From: JBHFEI01 sp041928815 | GTDB taxonomy: Bacteria > Pseudomonadota > Alphaproteobacteria > Rhizobiales > Rhizobiaceae | NCBI RefSeq assembly: GCF_041928815.1 | Contig: NZ_JBHFEI010000001.1 | Location: forward strand, 310,001-374,000 | Length of the DNA stretch: 64,000 nucleotides | Reading direction: 5' to 3' | Translations under genes and position numbers: made by a program | In this document: piece by piece, positions 17,302 to 26,750 of the stretch | Position numbering within the stretch: the stretch's first letter is position 1 | How the letters are laid out: each line of letters begins with the position of its first letter | The notes under the pieces: model-generated | Database searches by the model: none | Told to the model about the DNA's origin: nothing | The model's input: the letters and a program-made list of their open reading frames with translations, nothing else

Positions 17302-18087
17302 TCAATCCTTGCGGAAGGCGACGCTCGCGCCCCAGCCGGTGACGACGGCGAGCAGCACGGCGACGATGCCGTAGACGAGCGGCGATTCGTGCGCGGCGCG
17401 GGTGATCGCCTGTTCGAGGCCAGTCTTGACGACGCGCAGTTCCAGCGCCTTGGCCGAGACGAAGACGCCGTCGCGGAAGAGATAGGCGCGCACGATGTGC
17501 AGCCCGTTCGGCACGTTGGCGGGCAGGCGCAGCGAGGCGCGGAACAGGCTCGAACTGATGAAGTCGACGCCGCCGGGATTGCGCTCGAACACGCCGGACT
17601 TCTCGCGCAGGCGGCGGAAGGCGTTGCGAAATTCCGACATGTTCGATCCGTCGCCGAAATAGCCCATCGGCGTCAGCCGCAGGTGCTCGACGCCGATGCC
17701 CATGTTCGCAATGTCCTCGGGCGGGGCGATGAGGTCGAGGTCGCGCGTGCTCGACAGGGAATAGGATTCCGGCACGAGTTCGAAGGTCATCGAGCGCGTG
17801 TTGATCCAGATGCCGAAGACCCGCTCCTTGCGGCGCACCGTCGCATTGTCCTTCGGCCCCTCGAGCGCGACGACGATGTCGTACTTGCCCTGGGTCAGCA
17901 GCCGCTGGTCGAAGCCGTCGATGGCGCCGAAGATCGTCAGGTCCGCGCCGCGGAAATCGGAGGTGATCGCGATCTCGTCGGTGGAGATGCCGATGTCCAG
18001 CCGCTCGGTGAAGTCCTCCGTCGGCTGGGAGGCCGCCGGGGTGGCGGCCAGGCCCATCAGCACGGCGGCGAGGCGGAGAAGCCGCAT
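17302..18087 (-). CDS. TIGR02186 family membrane-anchored protein
   Basis: A 261-residue alphaproteobacterial protein of the TIGR02186 family, function unknown. A signal peptide (MRLLRLAAVLMGLAATPAAS) leads to a periplasmic beta-rich domain beginning ERLDIGISTDEIAITSDFRG, and a C-terminal helix (YGIVAVLLAVVTGWGASVAF) anchors it with a short KD tail inside. Its start codon shares one base with the stop of the upstream TauE-type gene (TGATG), and family members are regularly found beside such exporters, so the two probably act together in anion export or its control. That role is inference. Confidence 0.88.
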   Translation of the reverse strand: MRLLRLAAVLMGLAATPAASQPTEDFTERLDIGISTDEIAITSDFRGADLTIFGAIDGFDQRLLTQGKYDIVVALEGPKDNATVRRKERVFGIWINTRSMTFELVPESYSLSSTRDLDLIAPPEDIANMGIGVEHLRLTPMGYFGDGSNMSEFRNAFRRLREKSGVFERNPGGVDFISSSLFRASLRLPANVPNGLHIVRAYLFRDGVFVSAKALELRVVKTGLEQAITRAAHESPLVYGIVAVLLAVVTGWGASVAFRKD

Positions 18088-19010
18088 CAGAAGCCCCCCG
18101 CCGAGACGACCGAATAGACATCCTCCGGCGTCAGCACCAGTTCGACGCCGAGCCTGAGGCCGACCGAGAGCACGAGAAGCGCGAGGAGCGCCCGCAACTG
18201 CTCGCCGCGCAGCTTCTGCCCGGCGCGCACGCCGTATTGCGCGCCGACGACGCCGGCGATCATCAGGAGAAAGGCGAGCACGATGTCGACGGAATAGCTC
18301 GTCGTCGCCTGGACGATGACGGTATAGGCCGAGACGAAGACGATCTGGAACAGCGAGGTGCCGACGACGACATTGGTCGGGATGCGCAAGAGGTAGATCA
18401 TGGCGGGCACCATGACGAAGCCGCCGCCGACGCCCATGATCGAGGTGAGCATGCCGATGAGGAAGCCGAGCGTCACGACGGGGATGACGCTCAGATAGAT
18501 CTTCGATTTCTTGAAGCGCATCTTCAGCGGCAGGCGGTGCACCCAGTTGTGCTGGCCGGGACGGCGCAGCGCCACCTTCTCGTTGCGCGCGGCCTTGCGC
18601 ATCGCCCGCACGCTTTCCATCAGCATCAGCGTGCCGACGGTGCCGAGCAGCACGACATAGAGCAGCGAGATCACCAGGTCGAGCTGGCCGAGCCGCTTGA
18701 GGATCGAGAAGAGAAAGGCACCGAGCGTCGCGCCGCAAAGGCCGCCGACGAGCAGCACCGTGCCGAGCTTGACGTCGATCGTGCCGCGGCGGAAATGGGT
18801 GATCGAGCCCGAGATCGACGAGGCGACCACCTGGTTGGCGCCGGTCGCCACCGCGACGACGGGAGGAATGTTGTAGAAGATCAGCAGCGGCGTGATCAGG
18901 AAGCCGCCGCCGACGCCGAACATGCCGGACAGGAAGCCGACGGCCGCGCCCATGCCGAGGATGATCAGTATGTTGACCGACAACTCGGCGATGGGCAGAT
19001 ACACCGTCAC
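18087..19010 (-). CDS. TauE/SafE family sulfite-type exporter
   Basis: A 307-residue inner-membrane protein of the TauE/SafE (DUF81) family with about eight helices, expected to move small organic or inorganic sulfur anions. Two related halves each carry the family pattern: FLSGMFGVGGGFLITPLLIF near the start and MLTSIMGVGGGFVMVPAMIY around residue 190. The middle has a basic cytoplasmic loop (RRPGQHNWVHRLPLKMRFKK). The start is GTG at 19010 with GGGGTT upstream. It is first in a coupled pair with the TIGR02186 gene. The substrate cannot be read from sequence. Confidence 0.9.
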   Translation of the reverse strand: MTVYLPIAELSVNILIILGMGAAVGFLSGMFGVGGGFLITPLLIFYNIPPVVAVATGANQVVASSISGSITHFRRGTIDVKLGTVLLVGGLCGATLGAFLFSILKRLGQLDLVISLLYVVLLGTVGTLMLMESVRAMRKAARNEKVALRRPGQHNWVHRLPLKMRFKKSKIYLSVIPVVTLGFLIGMLTSIMGVGGGFVMVPAMIYLLRIPTNVVVGTSLFQIVFVSAYTVIVQATTSYSVDIVLAFLLMIAGVVGAQYGVRAGQKLRGEQLRALLALLVLSVGLRLGVELVLTPEDVYSVVSAGGF

Positions 19011-19220
19011 AGGCGAACCCCGAAAACGTCAAAAAGGCGCCCGACGACGCGACAGCGTTGCGACCGTGCCGCGATCGGCCCGGCCTATGAAGAAGCGGAT
19101 CGAAGTGCCTCTGCGCGCTTGAAAAACGCCGCGCGGCCCCTCTTTTTCATGCGCCGCCCATCCTGACCTGTCAACCGTGTCGGGACGATGGCGGAGCCGC
19201 CGCTCCGCCCCGGACGGCGA

Positions 19221-22200
19221 TCAGGAGTTGCGCTTCAGCAGCTCCTTGATGAGCGCGTCGGTGATCTCGCCCGTCGGCTCCTGGCCGATCGATGTCTGGA
19301 ACGCCTTGATCGCGGCGACCGTCTTCTTGCCCATCTGGCCGTCCGGCCGGCCGGCGTCGAAGCCGTTGTTGTTGAGGATCGCCTGGATGTTGCGCACCGC
19401 CTTCTTCATGTCGACAGAGGCGGTCTTCAGCGGCTCGCCCGCCCAGGCGTCCGGAACCTCGGCCGCATTGGCATTGCTGTCGACCGGGGCCGGCTTCCAG
19501 TCCTCGAACATCTTCTTCGCGGCCGTCAGCTGCTCCGGGCGCATCGCCTGGCCCACCTCGTCGCGCTTCTGCGCCGCGTCCTGGTCGCCGTCGCGCGCGG
19601 CGATCGCGAACCACTTGTAGGACTGCTCCAGATCCTGCGGCACGCCGTTGCCGCGGGCAAAGAGGATGGCGAGGTTGAACTGGCTGTCGCGCACGCCGAG
19701 CTCGGCCGCCTTCTCGAACCAGGTGCCGGCGGCGGCGAAATCGGGCGCGCCGACGGAGCCGCTCGCATACATGACGGCAAGGTTGTGCATGGCGCTGGCA
19801 TTGCCCTTGGCGGCGGCCTCCTCGTAGAACGCCTTTGCCTTGGGAAGATCGCGCGCGACCCCCGTTCCCTTTTCATAGAGGTTGCCGAGGCGATAGAGCG
19901 CCGGCGCGAAACCGCTGTCGGCGGCATGCTGGTACCACTTGGCGGCCTCGGCCGGATCCGCCTTGACGCCGCGGCCCTCGGTGTAGCGCGCGCCGACCTC
20001 GAAATAGGCGAGCGGATCGCCGCCCTTGACGGCGGCGACCAGCGCCTCGGGACCAAGGCCGACGGGCACCTCGATCGGCGCGGCGACGGCAGCCGGCGCC
20101 TCCGGCAGCGGCTCGATGGCGGCGGCGGGATCGCCGGCCGGCGCGTCGATACCGCCTGCGGGCGCGACCGCGGCCGACGTCTCCTGCGCCGGCTCCGAGA
20201 CCGGCCCGTCCGTCGGCTCCAGGGTCTCGAAAGTGCCTGCCTGTGGCGTCGGCGACGGTGTCGCCAGTGCGCTTGCCGTTTCGCCGGCGGAATCGGGAGC
20301 CCGGGTCTCGTCGGCGGCAACGGCCGGATCCGCGTCGTCGGTGGCCGTCTCGCCCACGGTCTCGCTGATCGCGGCGACGGGGGCGTCGGGGGCCGCGTCG
20401 CCGCGCACCAGCGTGTTGACCAGCGGCAGGGACATGACGACGAGAAGGATCGCGCCGACGGCCATCATGATCGGCCGGCGGTTGCGGGCGAAGACGCCGC
20501 CGGCGGCGGACGGCACGCCCGGACGGCTGGCGCGCAGATTGCCGTCGACCTCCTCGGCGGCGTTCTGCGCCGCACGCCGGGCGGCGGCGATGAAATCGGC
20601 CTTGTCTGCGTCGGCGGAGGCCCCCGCCGAGGCGCGGGCCATCTGGCCGGCGCGGACCCGCTCCAGGATCTTCTTGACGTCCGGCACGCCGGAGCCGGGT
20701 TCCAGGAGCTGGTTGGCCTCCTCGGGCGCCATTGCCAGCGACGGATCGATCGAGGGCACGGGATCGGCGGCGGGGCGGGCCGCATCGAGCGAGGCGGCCT
20801 CCTTCTTTGCCGAGAAGCGCCGCGCGAGCCCGGCGATCAGTCCAGTCCTGCCGGCCTTGGCCTCGACGTCGGCGACCGACCGCGACGGGGCTGCCGCCTC
20901 GCGCCGGACGACCGGAGCCGCCGGCGCCGTGTCGAAATCGTCCTCGTCCTCATCCTCGAAACGCGGCTGCGACGCCTTCGGCATGGACGGGCGACGGCCG
21001 CGCAGCGTCCGCTCCGCCACGGCGCCCGCCTCGGCGATCCGCGCCTGTTCGCCCTGCTCCTCCAGCTTTTCCAGCTTCGTCGCGATCTGGACGAGCGTGT
21101 CGTGCAGCGCCTCGAAGGTGCGCGCGGTGCGCTCCTCGCTGGAGCGGCTCATCGCTTCCAGCGCCTTGAGATCGTCCGCGAGGCCGGCGATCGCGGCGAC
21201 GTCGGCCGTGCCGGCGGCCTGCAGGGCACCGTTGCGGGAATAGGCCTCCATCACCGCCTCGGCGGCCTGGCGGGCCGCCTCGATGATGTATTCGTCGCTC
21301 GTCGCCAGGTAATCCTCGAGCGCGCTCATTCGGCTTTCGAAAGTCGCCGTCAGCTCGGCCGAATCGCCGCGCGGCTGGCTGACGAGGCTCGACAGGTTGG
21401 CGATCTGCGCCTCGAGGCTGCGCAGCGCGTCGCGGTCGTCGACGGGGGCGACATGGGCCTCCTCGAGCCGGATGGCGATGTCCTGCAGCCGGTCCTCGAG
21501 CCGCTCGAAGCGGCGGTCGTCGAGGCGGGGCTGCTGAGAGGGCTGAAAACCATCGATCCGGCGGGCGAGATCGTCCAGCCGCTCGGCGAGCACGGCATTG
21601 ACCTCGCCGGAATCGAGCGCCTCGATCTTGCGGGAAATGTCCGACAGATGGGCGTCGAGATCGGGCATCTCGTGGGCCCGCGACTGTTCGAGCGCAACGG
21701 AAAGCTGGGCGATGCGCTCCTCGAGCCGCACGACGGCCGCCTTCTCGCTCGCCAGTTCCTCGACGCGGGCGGCCAGCGCCTCGATGCGCGGCGTCAGCGT
21801 GTCGGCCGGTGCGGCCAGCGCGTCGATCTGGCGCGAGAGGCCGACGAGCCGGTCCTCGAGGCGGCCGGTGGCGGCCTCCGCGGCACCGGGCGTGCGGCCG
21901 CTCGCGACGATGGCGCGGCTGATCTCGTCGAGGCGGGCGTCGAGGTCGGCGAACTGCGAATCCAGCCGCTCGTCCGGACGCATCTGCCGGCCGAGCATCT
22001 CGATCGCCTTGGCGACCGAGATCAGCTTGTCCTCGACGCCGACGATCGCGCTCGCCGAATTGAGCGAGCCGATCTGCGTCTTGATGTCGTCGAGCCGGTG
22101 GGCGAGCGCCAGCAGTTCGTCGTCGCGGTTTCGGTCGAAGATCTTCAGGCGGTCCTCGACGCCGGTCCAGCGCGTCTCGATGCGCTTGACGCTGTCCTCG

Positions 22201-22844
22201 CGGGCGAGCCCGTCGATGACGCTGCGCAGGCCGTCGAGCTCGACCCGCAGGGCATCCGCATGGGCGGGCGAGGCCTGGCGGCCGAGCTGGTTGATGCTGT
22301 CGGCGAGCTTCTGCAGGTCGGAGCGCACCTCGTCGGGAAAGTTCTGGTCGCCGGCATCGGCCTTCAGGCTGCGGATCTCGGCGCGCAACGCCGCCATCTC
22401 GCGGTTGACGCCCTCGGCGATCTCCTTCTTCAGGTCGTGGCGCAGCGACACCAGCGATTCGGCGATGTCGGTCATGTCGCCGGCACCCCGCACGTCGCGC
22501 TGCGGCTCGCGCGGCGCCGGCTGCGGATCGCGAAAATGCTGGGCGAAGGCCGGCTCGCGCTCGGCACGGCGCTGCGGCGTGCGCGCATCCGGCTCGGCGT
22601 CGCGGCCGAGCGGCTCGCGCGCGGCCTGCAGGGCGCGCTGGCGCTGGACGATCTCGGAAACGGATTCGCGCCGGATCGTCTCGCGGTCGGCGGCAGGACG
22701 CGGGCGCTGGTCCCGCCCCGGCGTGCCGATCAGCCCCTCGATCCGTGCCTCCAGTCCCTCGATCGTGCGGTTCAGCGCATCGAGCGACGACCGTTCGCCG
22801 AGGCCTGCGCCTGCGCGGGGAGGAGTGGTTCGCGATCCGTTCAT
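19221..22844 (-). CDS. podJ: PodJ-like polar localization factor with Sel1 repeats
   Basis: A 1207-residue protein with PodJ layout. The cytoplasmic N-terminal two-thirds are charged and heptad-rich (coiled coil, roughly residues 150-650). A single membrane helix (RPIMMAVGAILLVVMSLPLV) is at about 785-810, followed by an Ala/Pro/Glu-rich periplasmic linker. Four Sel1/TPR-like repeats (from YFEVGARYTEGRGVKADPAE) occupy about 935-1085, and a C-terminal peptidoglycan-binding domain ends the protein (IQAILNNNGFDAGRPDGQMG). PodJ organises the new pole in Caulobacter and growth-pole transition in Agrobacterium. The ATG at 22844 is chosen because upstream codons look noncoding. A CtrA-like half-consensus lies in its promoter region. 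Orthology is inferred from architecture, since sequence is poorly conserved. Confidence 0.78.
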   Translation of the reverse strand: MNGSRTTPPRAGAGLGERSSLDALNRTIEGLEARIEGLIGTPGRDQRPRPAADRETIRRESVSEIVQRQRALQAAREPLGRDAEPDARTPQRRAEREPAFAQHFRDPQPAPREPQRDVRGAGDMTDIAESLVSLRHDLKKEIAEGVNREMAALRAEIRSLKADAGDQNFPDEVRSDLQKLADSINQLGRQASPAHADALRVELDGLRSVIDGLAREDSVKRIETRWTGVEDRLKIFDRNRDDELLALAHRLDDIKTQIGSLNSASAIVGVEDKLISVAKAIEMLGRQMRPDERLDSQFADLDARLDEISRAIVASGRTPGAAEAATGRLEDRLVGLSRQIDALAAPADTLTPRIEALAARVEELASEKAAVVRLEERIAQLSVALEQSRAHEMPDLDAHLSDISRKIEALDSGEVNAVLAERLDDLARRIDGFQPSQQPRLDDRRFERLEDRLQDIAIRLEEAHVAPVDDRDALRSLEAQIANLSSLVSQPRGDSAELTATFESRMSALEDYLATSDEYIIEAARQAAEAVMEAYSRNGALQAAGTADVAAIAGLADDLKALEAMSRSSEERTARTFEALHDTLVQIATKLEKLEEQGEQARIAEAGAVAERTLRGRRPSMPKASQPRFEDEDEDDFDTAPAAPVVRREAAAPSRSVADVEAKAGRTGLIAGLARRFSAKKEAASLDAARPAADPVPSIDPSLAMAPEEANQLLEPGSGVPDVKKILERVRAGQMARASAGASADADKADFIAAARRAAQNAAEEVDGNLRASRPGVPSAAGGVFARNRRPIMMAVGAILLVVMSLPLVNTLVRGDAAPDAPVAAISETVGETATDDADPAVAADETRAPDSAGETASALATPSPTPQAGTFETLEPTDGPVSEPAQETSAAVAPAGGIDAPAGDPAAAIEPLPEAPAAVAAPIEVPVGLGPEALVAAVKGGDPLAYFEVGARYTEGRGVKADPAEAAKWYQHAADSGFAPALYRLGNLYEKGTGVARDLPKAKAFYEEAAAKGNASAMHNLAVMYASGSVGAPDFAAAGTWFEKAAELGVRDSQFNLAILFARGNGVPQDLEQSYKWFAIAARDGDQDAAQKRDEVGQAMRPEQLTAAKKMFEDWKPAPVDSNANAAEVPDAWAGEPLKTASVDMKKAVRNIQAILNNNGFDAGRPDGQMGKKTVAAIKAFQTSIGQEPTGEITDALIKELLKRNS

Positions 22845-23008
22845 CTGTTCTTCGCCCTTGTCGCCAGTCGGAGGTGGCAATCTCGTTTCGCAAGGGGCCC
22901 TTCGTGATGCAGTCTGCGCATCGGAGGCCGGAACGAAGCTTGCGGGCACGCGAAGAACAGGACTGCCGCCACTTCAAACCTTGCGGCTTCACCATCGTCG
23001 AAACGTGG

Positions 23009-23024
23009 TAAACAAGCCGTTAAC
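23009..23024. promoter_or_regulatory. Candidate CtrA box upstream of podJ-like gene
   Basis: TAAA-N7-TTAAC, one mismatch from the CtrA consensus TTAA-N7-TTAAC, lies about 165 bases upstream of the podJ-like start. CtrA control of podJ is known in Caulobacter. A single near-match in a promoter is weak evidence, although TTAA is rare in this high-GC sequence. Confidence 0.4.
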
Positions 23025-23059
23025 CAGCCTGAAGTTTTTTTAACGAGTGCGGCGGCGGC

Positions 23060-24313
23060 TCAGGCCGCGCGGGCGACGAGGCGGCGCCGGCGCAGCCTCG
23101 GCCAGAGGATGAGCCAGCTGACGAGCACGAGATTGACGCAGTTCCAGAGAAAACCGTGCAGGAAGGCGAGGCGGTAGGAGCCGGTGGCATCGAAGATGTA
23201 GCCGGCGGCGAGGCCGCCGCAGGCCATGCCGAGAACGGTCGCCATCAGCACGAGGCTGATGCGCATGCCGGCCTCGCGCGGCGGCAGGAACTGGCGGATG
23301 ATCACCGCATACATCGGCACGATGCCGCCCTGGAACAGGCCGAACAGGCCGGAGATCACATAAAGCGACGACTGGCTGTTGAAGAACACGTAGAGCATCA
23401 GCGCCGCCGCCTGCATGGAGGAGCCGAGGATCAGCATCGGCCCGGCGCCGATCCGGTCGGCGAGCACGCCGGAGGCGAGCCGGCTGACGACGCCGAGCCC
23501 CAGCATCAGGGCGATGATCTGCGTTCCGATCGCGACGCCGTAGCCGAGATCGCCGCAATAGGCGACGAGGTGGACCTGCGGCATCGACATCGCCATGCAG
23601 CAGGCGAAGCCGGCGACGACGAGAACGGCCTGCAGCACGTTGGGTTTCAGGCCGAGTTCGCCGCGCGCCGCCTCCGTCGCGGCTTCGGCCTGGAGATAGG
23701 TCGCGCTCTGCAGGCGCCGTTTCAGCAGGAGGCCGACCGGCACCATCACCAGCGGTGCGAACAGGCCGATCGCGACATGGGTCGCCCGCCAGCCTTGCGT
23801 CGCCTGGAGGTGCTCGATGACGAGCGGCCACACCGCGCCCGCGAGATAGCTGCCGGAGGCGGCGAAGGCGACCGCGAGCGCCCGGTGCCGGCGGAACCAG
23901 TGCGACAGGTCCGAGATCAGCGGCGCGAAGCCCGCCGCCGAGCCAAGGCCGATCACCGCCGAAAGGGCGGAATACTGCCAGAGGCTGGTGGTGAAGGCGG
24001 CCGCGACATAGCCGATGCCGAGCAGGACGGCGCCGATCAGCACCGGCGCGACGATGCCGACCCGGTCGGCGAGCCGGCCCATGGCGACGCCGCCGAAGGC
24101 AAAGCCGAGCATGGTGCAGGTATAAGGCAGGGACGCGCCGCCGCGCACCGTGCCGAACTCGATCTCGAGGATCGGCAGCAGGACGACGACCGACCAGTTG
24201 CCGACGCAGGCGACCGTGCCGAGAACGAGCGTGAGGAACAGCCGGAACCAGGCATAGGGCGAATCGACCTCGCCCCTTCCGTCGCCGTCCGTCCGGCGTC
24301 CCGAGATCGACAT
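23060..24313 (-). CDS. Major facilitator superfamily transporter
   Basis: A 417-residue, 12-helix MFS permease. The loop 2-3 signature is GVAMGRLADRVGI, with the related GVLADRIGAGPML in the second half. The first helix follows a short charged N-terminus (DSPYAWFRLFLTLVLGTVACV). The protein resembles the YbfB/MFS_4 or oxalate/formate-antiporter-like groups, but the substrate cannot be assigned. The ATG at 24313 is chosen; an upstream extension is possible. It is divergent from the beta-oxidation operon across a 533-base spacer carrying a strong palindrome, so it could share that control. Confidence 0.87.
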   Translation of the reverse strand: MSISGRRTDGDGRGEVDSPYAWFRLFLTLVLGTVACVGNWSVVVLLPILEIEFGTVRGGASLPYTCTMLGFAFGGVAMGRLADRVGIVAPVLIGAVLLGIGYVAAAFTTSLWQYSALSAVIGLGSAAGFAPLISDLSHWFRRHRALAVAFAASGSYLAGAVWPLVIEHLQATQGWRATHVAIGLFAPLVMVPVGLLLKRRLQSATYLQAEAATEAARGELGLKPNVLQAVLVVAGFACCMAMSMPQVHLVAYCGDLGYGVAIGTQIIALMLGLGVVSRLASGVLADRIGAGPMLILGSSMQAAALMLYVFFNSQSSLYVISGLFGLFQGGIVPMYAVIIRQFLPPREAGMRISLVLMATVLGMACGGLAAGYIFDATGSYRLAFLHGFLWNCVNLVLVSWLILWPRLRRRRLVARAA

Positions 24314-24846
24314 CGCACACTCCTCCAGATCCGTAGTGCCTCCGGCGTTGACCTGTCACCGCGCGCCGGCGCCGTCAAGCGTCTCCGTCTCGATCGGCGA
24401 TGGCCCGTCCCCGACCGGGCATGTCCCGGCGGGGTCGGGATCGTCAACCGGGTGCGCAAAGACGCCCGTATCGCGGCGATCGCCGCTCCCGCATCGGCCC
24501 TTCGCCTCGATCCGGGGCGGCAACGGCGTCGAAGACGGCAGCGTCGCCGCGGCAGAGACCCGTGGAGGACGTGGCGGTCGCGGCACCGGTTCCGCCGGCA
24601 TGAGGTCGGCGCACGGAAAAAGGCCGTGCCTCCCCCTGCGCGCGACTGCCCCCGTCTTCGGGCCGGACGCGGGCAGTGAGGAAACGTAAGGGATCTCGCC
24701 CTTACACTGGGCGAGGCCGGACGGGCGGAGCACGGGCTGCGGGAATTTTTGACGTTTACGCGAACGTCAAAAATCCCTAGGCTGACCCGACATCGCGGGA
24801 CGGCGGAGGCGCGGCGGAGCACCGCCCAGAAAAGGTGAGGACTGAG
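24314..24846. other. 533-base spacer with hairpins and an operator
   Basis: I see no convincing gene here. Two hairpins lie close together: 24646-24676 (CTGCCC...GGGCAG with an inner CGTC/GACG) and 24686-24705 (perfect GTAAGGG / CCCTTAC, 6-base loop), neither followed by a T-run. A third short stem (GCACGG / CCGTGC) is at about 24611-24628. The cluster could be a small structured RNA or the 5' leader of the operon. The palindromic operator is at 24745-24774. The stretch 24350-24600 shows nothing recognisable. Confidence 0.5.
24745..24774. promoter_or_regulatory. 30-bp palindromic operator of the beta-oxidation operon
   Basis: Perfect 12-bp arms ATTTTTGACGTT and AACGTCAAAAAT flank a 6-base centre. 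The site ends 72 bases before the acyl-CoA dehydrogenase ATG, in an AT-rich patch within high-GC sequence. The TTGACGTT core resembles sites reported for MerR-type LiuR or TetR-type regulators of acyl-CoA degradation in proteobacteria. The TTGACG could also serve as a -35 element. No regulator gene lies nearby, so the identity of the binding protein is inferred only. Confidence 0.75.
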
Positions 24847-26643
24847 ATGCCTGTCTACAAGGCCCCGGTGACGGATACGCTTTTCGTGCTCGACGACGTG
24901 CTGGACATCGGGCGCCACGGCGCCCTGCCGGGTTTCGGCGAGGCGAGCGCCGAGACGGTCGAGGCGATCCTCACCGAGGCGGCGAAGCTTGCCGAGGACG
25001 TGCTGTTTCCGCTCAACCTTTCCGGCGACCGGGAGGGCTGCACGCGCCAGGCCGACGGCCGCGTCACCACGCCTCAAGGGTTTCGCGAGGCATTCGGCCT
25101 CTATCGCGACAGCGGCTGGCTCGGCCTCGCCATTCCGGAGGAGCATGGCGGACAGGGCCTGCCCTACACGCTGCACACGGCGGTCGGCGAATATTTCTCC
25201 GCCGCCAACATGGCCTTCACCATGTATCCGGGCCTGACGCAGGGAGCGATCGCCGCGATCCTCGTCCATGGCAGCGCGGAGCAGAAGGCGACCTACCTGC
25301 CGAAAATGGTGGAGGGGCGCTGGACCGGCACGATGAACCTGACGGAACCCCATTGCGGCACCGATCTCGGCCTGCTGCGGACGAAGGCGGTTCCGCAGGG
25401 CGACGGCAGCTACCGGATCACCGGCCAGAAGATCTTCATCTCCGCCGGCGAGCACGATCTTTCCGACAACATCGTCCATCTGGTGCTTGCCCGCATCGAG
25501 GGCGCGCCGGAGGGAACCAAGGGCATCTCGCTGTTCATCGTGCCGAAATTCCAGGTGAACGAGGACGGGACGCCCGGTGCGGCGAACGGCGTCACCTGCG
25601 GCGCGATCGAGCACAAGATGGGCATCCACGCCAATGCCACCTGCGTGATGAACTATGACGGCGCGATCGGCCAGCTGATCGGCACGGAGAATCGCGGCCT
25701 CAACGCCATGTTCGTGATGATGAACGAGGCCCGGCTCGGCGTCGGCATGCAAGGCCTGTCGATCGCCGAGGTCGCCTACCAGAATGCCGCCGCCTATGCG
25801 CGCGAACGGCTGCAGGGCCGGGCGCTGACGGGCGCGAAGGCGCCGGCAAAGGCGGCCGATCCGATCATCGTCCATCCGGACGTGCGCCGCACGCTGATGA
25901 CGATCCGCGCCTTCACCGAGGCGGGCCGCGCCTTCACGCTGTGGACGGCGCTGAAATCCGACATCGCCCACCGCTCCGGCGACGCCGCCGAGCGCCAGGC
26001 GGCCGACGACCTGCTCGGCCTGATGACGCCGATCCTCAAGGGCGTGATGACCGACCGCGGCTTCGACCACACGGTGATGGCGCAGCAGGTCTTCGGCGGC
26101 CACGGCTATATCGAGGAGCATGGCATGAGCCAGTATGTGCGCGACGCGCGCATCGCCATGATCTACGAGGGCGCCAACGGCATTCAGGCGCTCGACCTCG
26201 TCGGCCGCAAGCTCGGCCAGAACGGCGGACGGGCGATCATGGCGCTGTTCAAGGAAATCGGCGATTTCTGCGAGGAGAACCGCAGCGACGAAAAGCTCGT
26301 CGTCTACACCAAGGCGCTGAAGAAGGGATTGGGCGACCTGCAGGCCGCGACCATGTGGTTCATGGCCAATGCGCTCGCCAGGCCCGACAATGCCGGCGCC
26401 GGCTCGACCGACTACATGCACCTCTCCGGCCTCGTCATGCTCGGCTACATGTGGGCGAAGATGGCGAAGGCGGCGGAAGAAAAGCTGGCCGCGGGTGAAG
26501 CTGACAATGCCGCGTTCCTCAAGGCCAAGCTGGTGACGGCGCGTTTCTTCATGGAACGGCTGCTGCCGGAAACCGCCCTGCGCAAGGCCCGCATCGAGGC
26601 GGGCGCGGACACGACGATGGCGCTGGAGGCGGATAGATTTTGA
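24847..26643 (+). CDS. Acyl-CoA dehydrogenase (extended, ~600-residue type)
   Basis: A 598-residue FAD enzyme performing the first oxidation of fatty acyl-CoA to trans-2-enoyl-CoA. The N-terminal helical, middle beta (MNLTEPHCGTDLGLLRTKAV) and C-terminal helical domains are present, plus the extra C-terminal domain of the ~600-residue subgroup. FAD/substrate signatures include ITGQKIFISAGEHD and HTVMAQQVFGGHGYIEEHGM. The catalytic base is the Glu of IYEGANGIQALDL. The ATG at 24847 has AAAGGTGAGG upstream. It begins an operon with thiolase (107-base gap) and the FadB-type enzyme, behind a strong palindrome. Confidence 0.95.
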   Translation: MPVYKAPVTDTLFVLDDVLDIGRHGALPGFGEASAETVEAILTEAAKLAEDVLFPLNLSGDREGCTRQADGRVTTPQGFREAFGLYRDSGWLGLAIPEEHGGQGLPYTLHTAVGEYFSAANMAFTMYPGLTQGAIAAILVHGSAEQKATYLPKMVEGRWTGTMNLTEPHCGTDLGLLRTKAVPQGDGSYRITGQKIFISAGEHDLSDNIVHLVLARIEGAPEGTKGISLFIVPKFQVNEDGTPGAANGVTCGAIEHKMGIHANATCVMNYDGAIGQLIGTENRGLNAMFVMMNEARLGVGMQGLSIAEVAYQNAAAYARERLQGRALTGAKAPAKAADPIIVHPDVRRTLMTIRAFTEAGRAFTLWTALKSDIAHRSGDAAERQAADDLLGLMTPILKGVMTDRGFDHTVMAQQVFGGHGYIEEHGMSQYVRDARIAMIYEGANGIQALDLVGRKLGQNGGRAIMALFKEIGDFCEENRSDEKLVVYTKALKKGLGDLQAATMWFMANALARPDNAGAGSTDYMHLSGLVMLGYMWAKMAKAAEEKLAAGEADNAAFLKAKLVTARFFMERLLPETALRKARIEAGADTTMALEADRF

Positions 26644-26750
26644 GCGCATTCCGCCGAACCCGACCGCGCAAGACGGATTGACCCCTCGCCTGGCGCCACT
26701 ACAACCACATCATCAGGCAGGATGACTGCTCCACGGGAGTTCTTACGACC

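Noticed and set aside
19188..22907. Very long open frame antisense to the podJ-like gene (over 1200 codons)
   Set aside because: It mirrors the high-GC third-position pattern of the minus-strand gene; no domains, Arg/Gly-rich composition typical of a shadow frame.
24336..24689. 117-codon frame in the MFS / beta-oxidation spacer
   Set aside because: Pro/Arg/Ser-rich translation without family features, overlapping hairpins.
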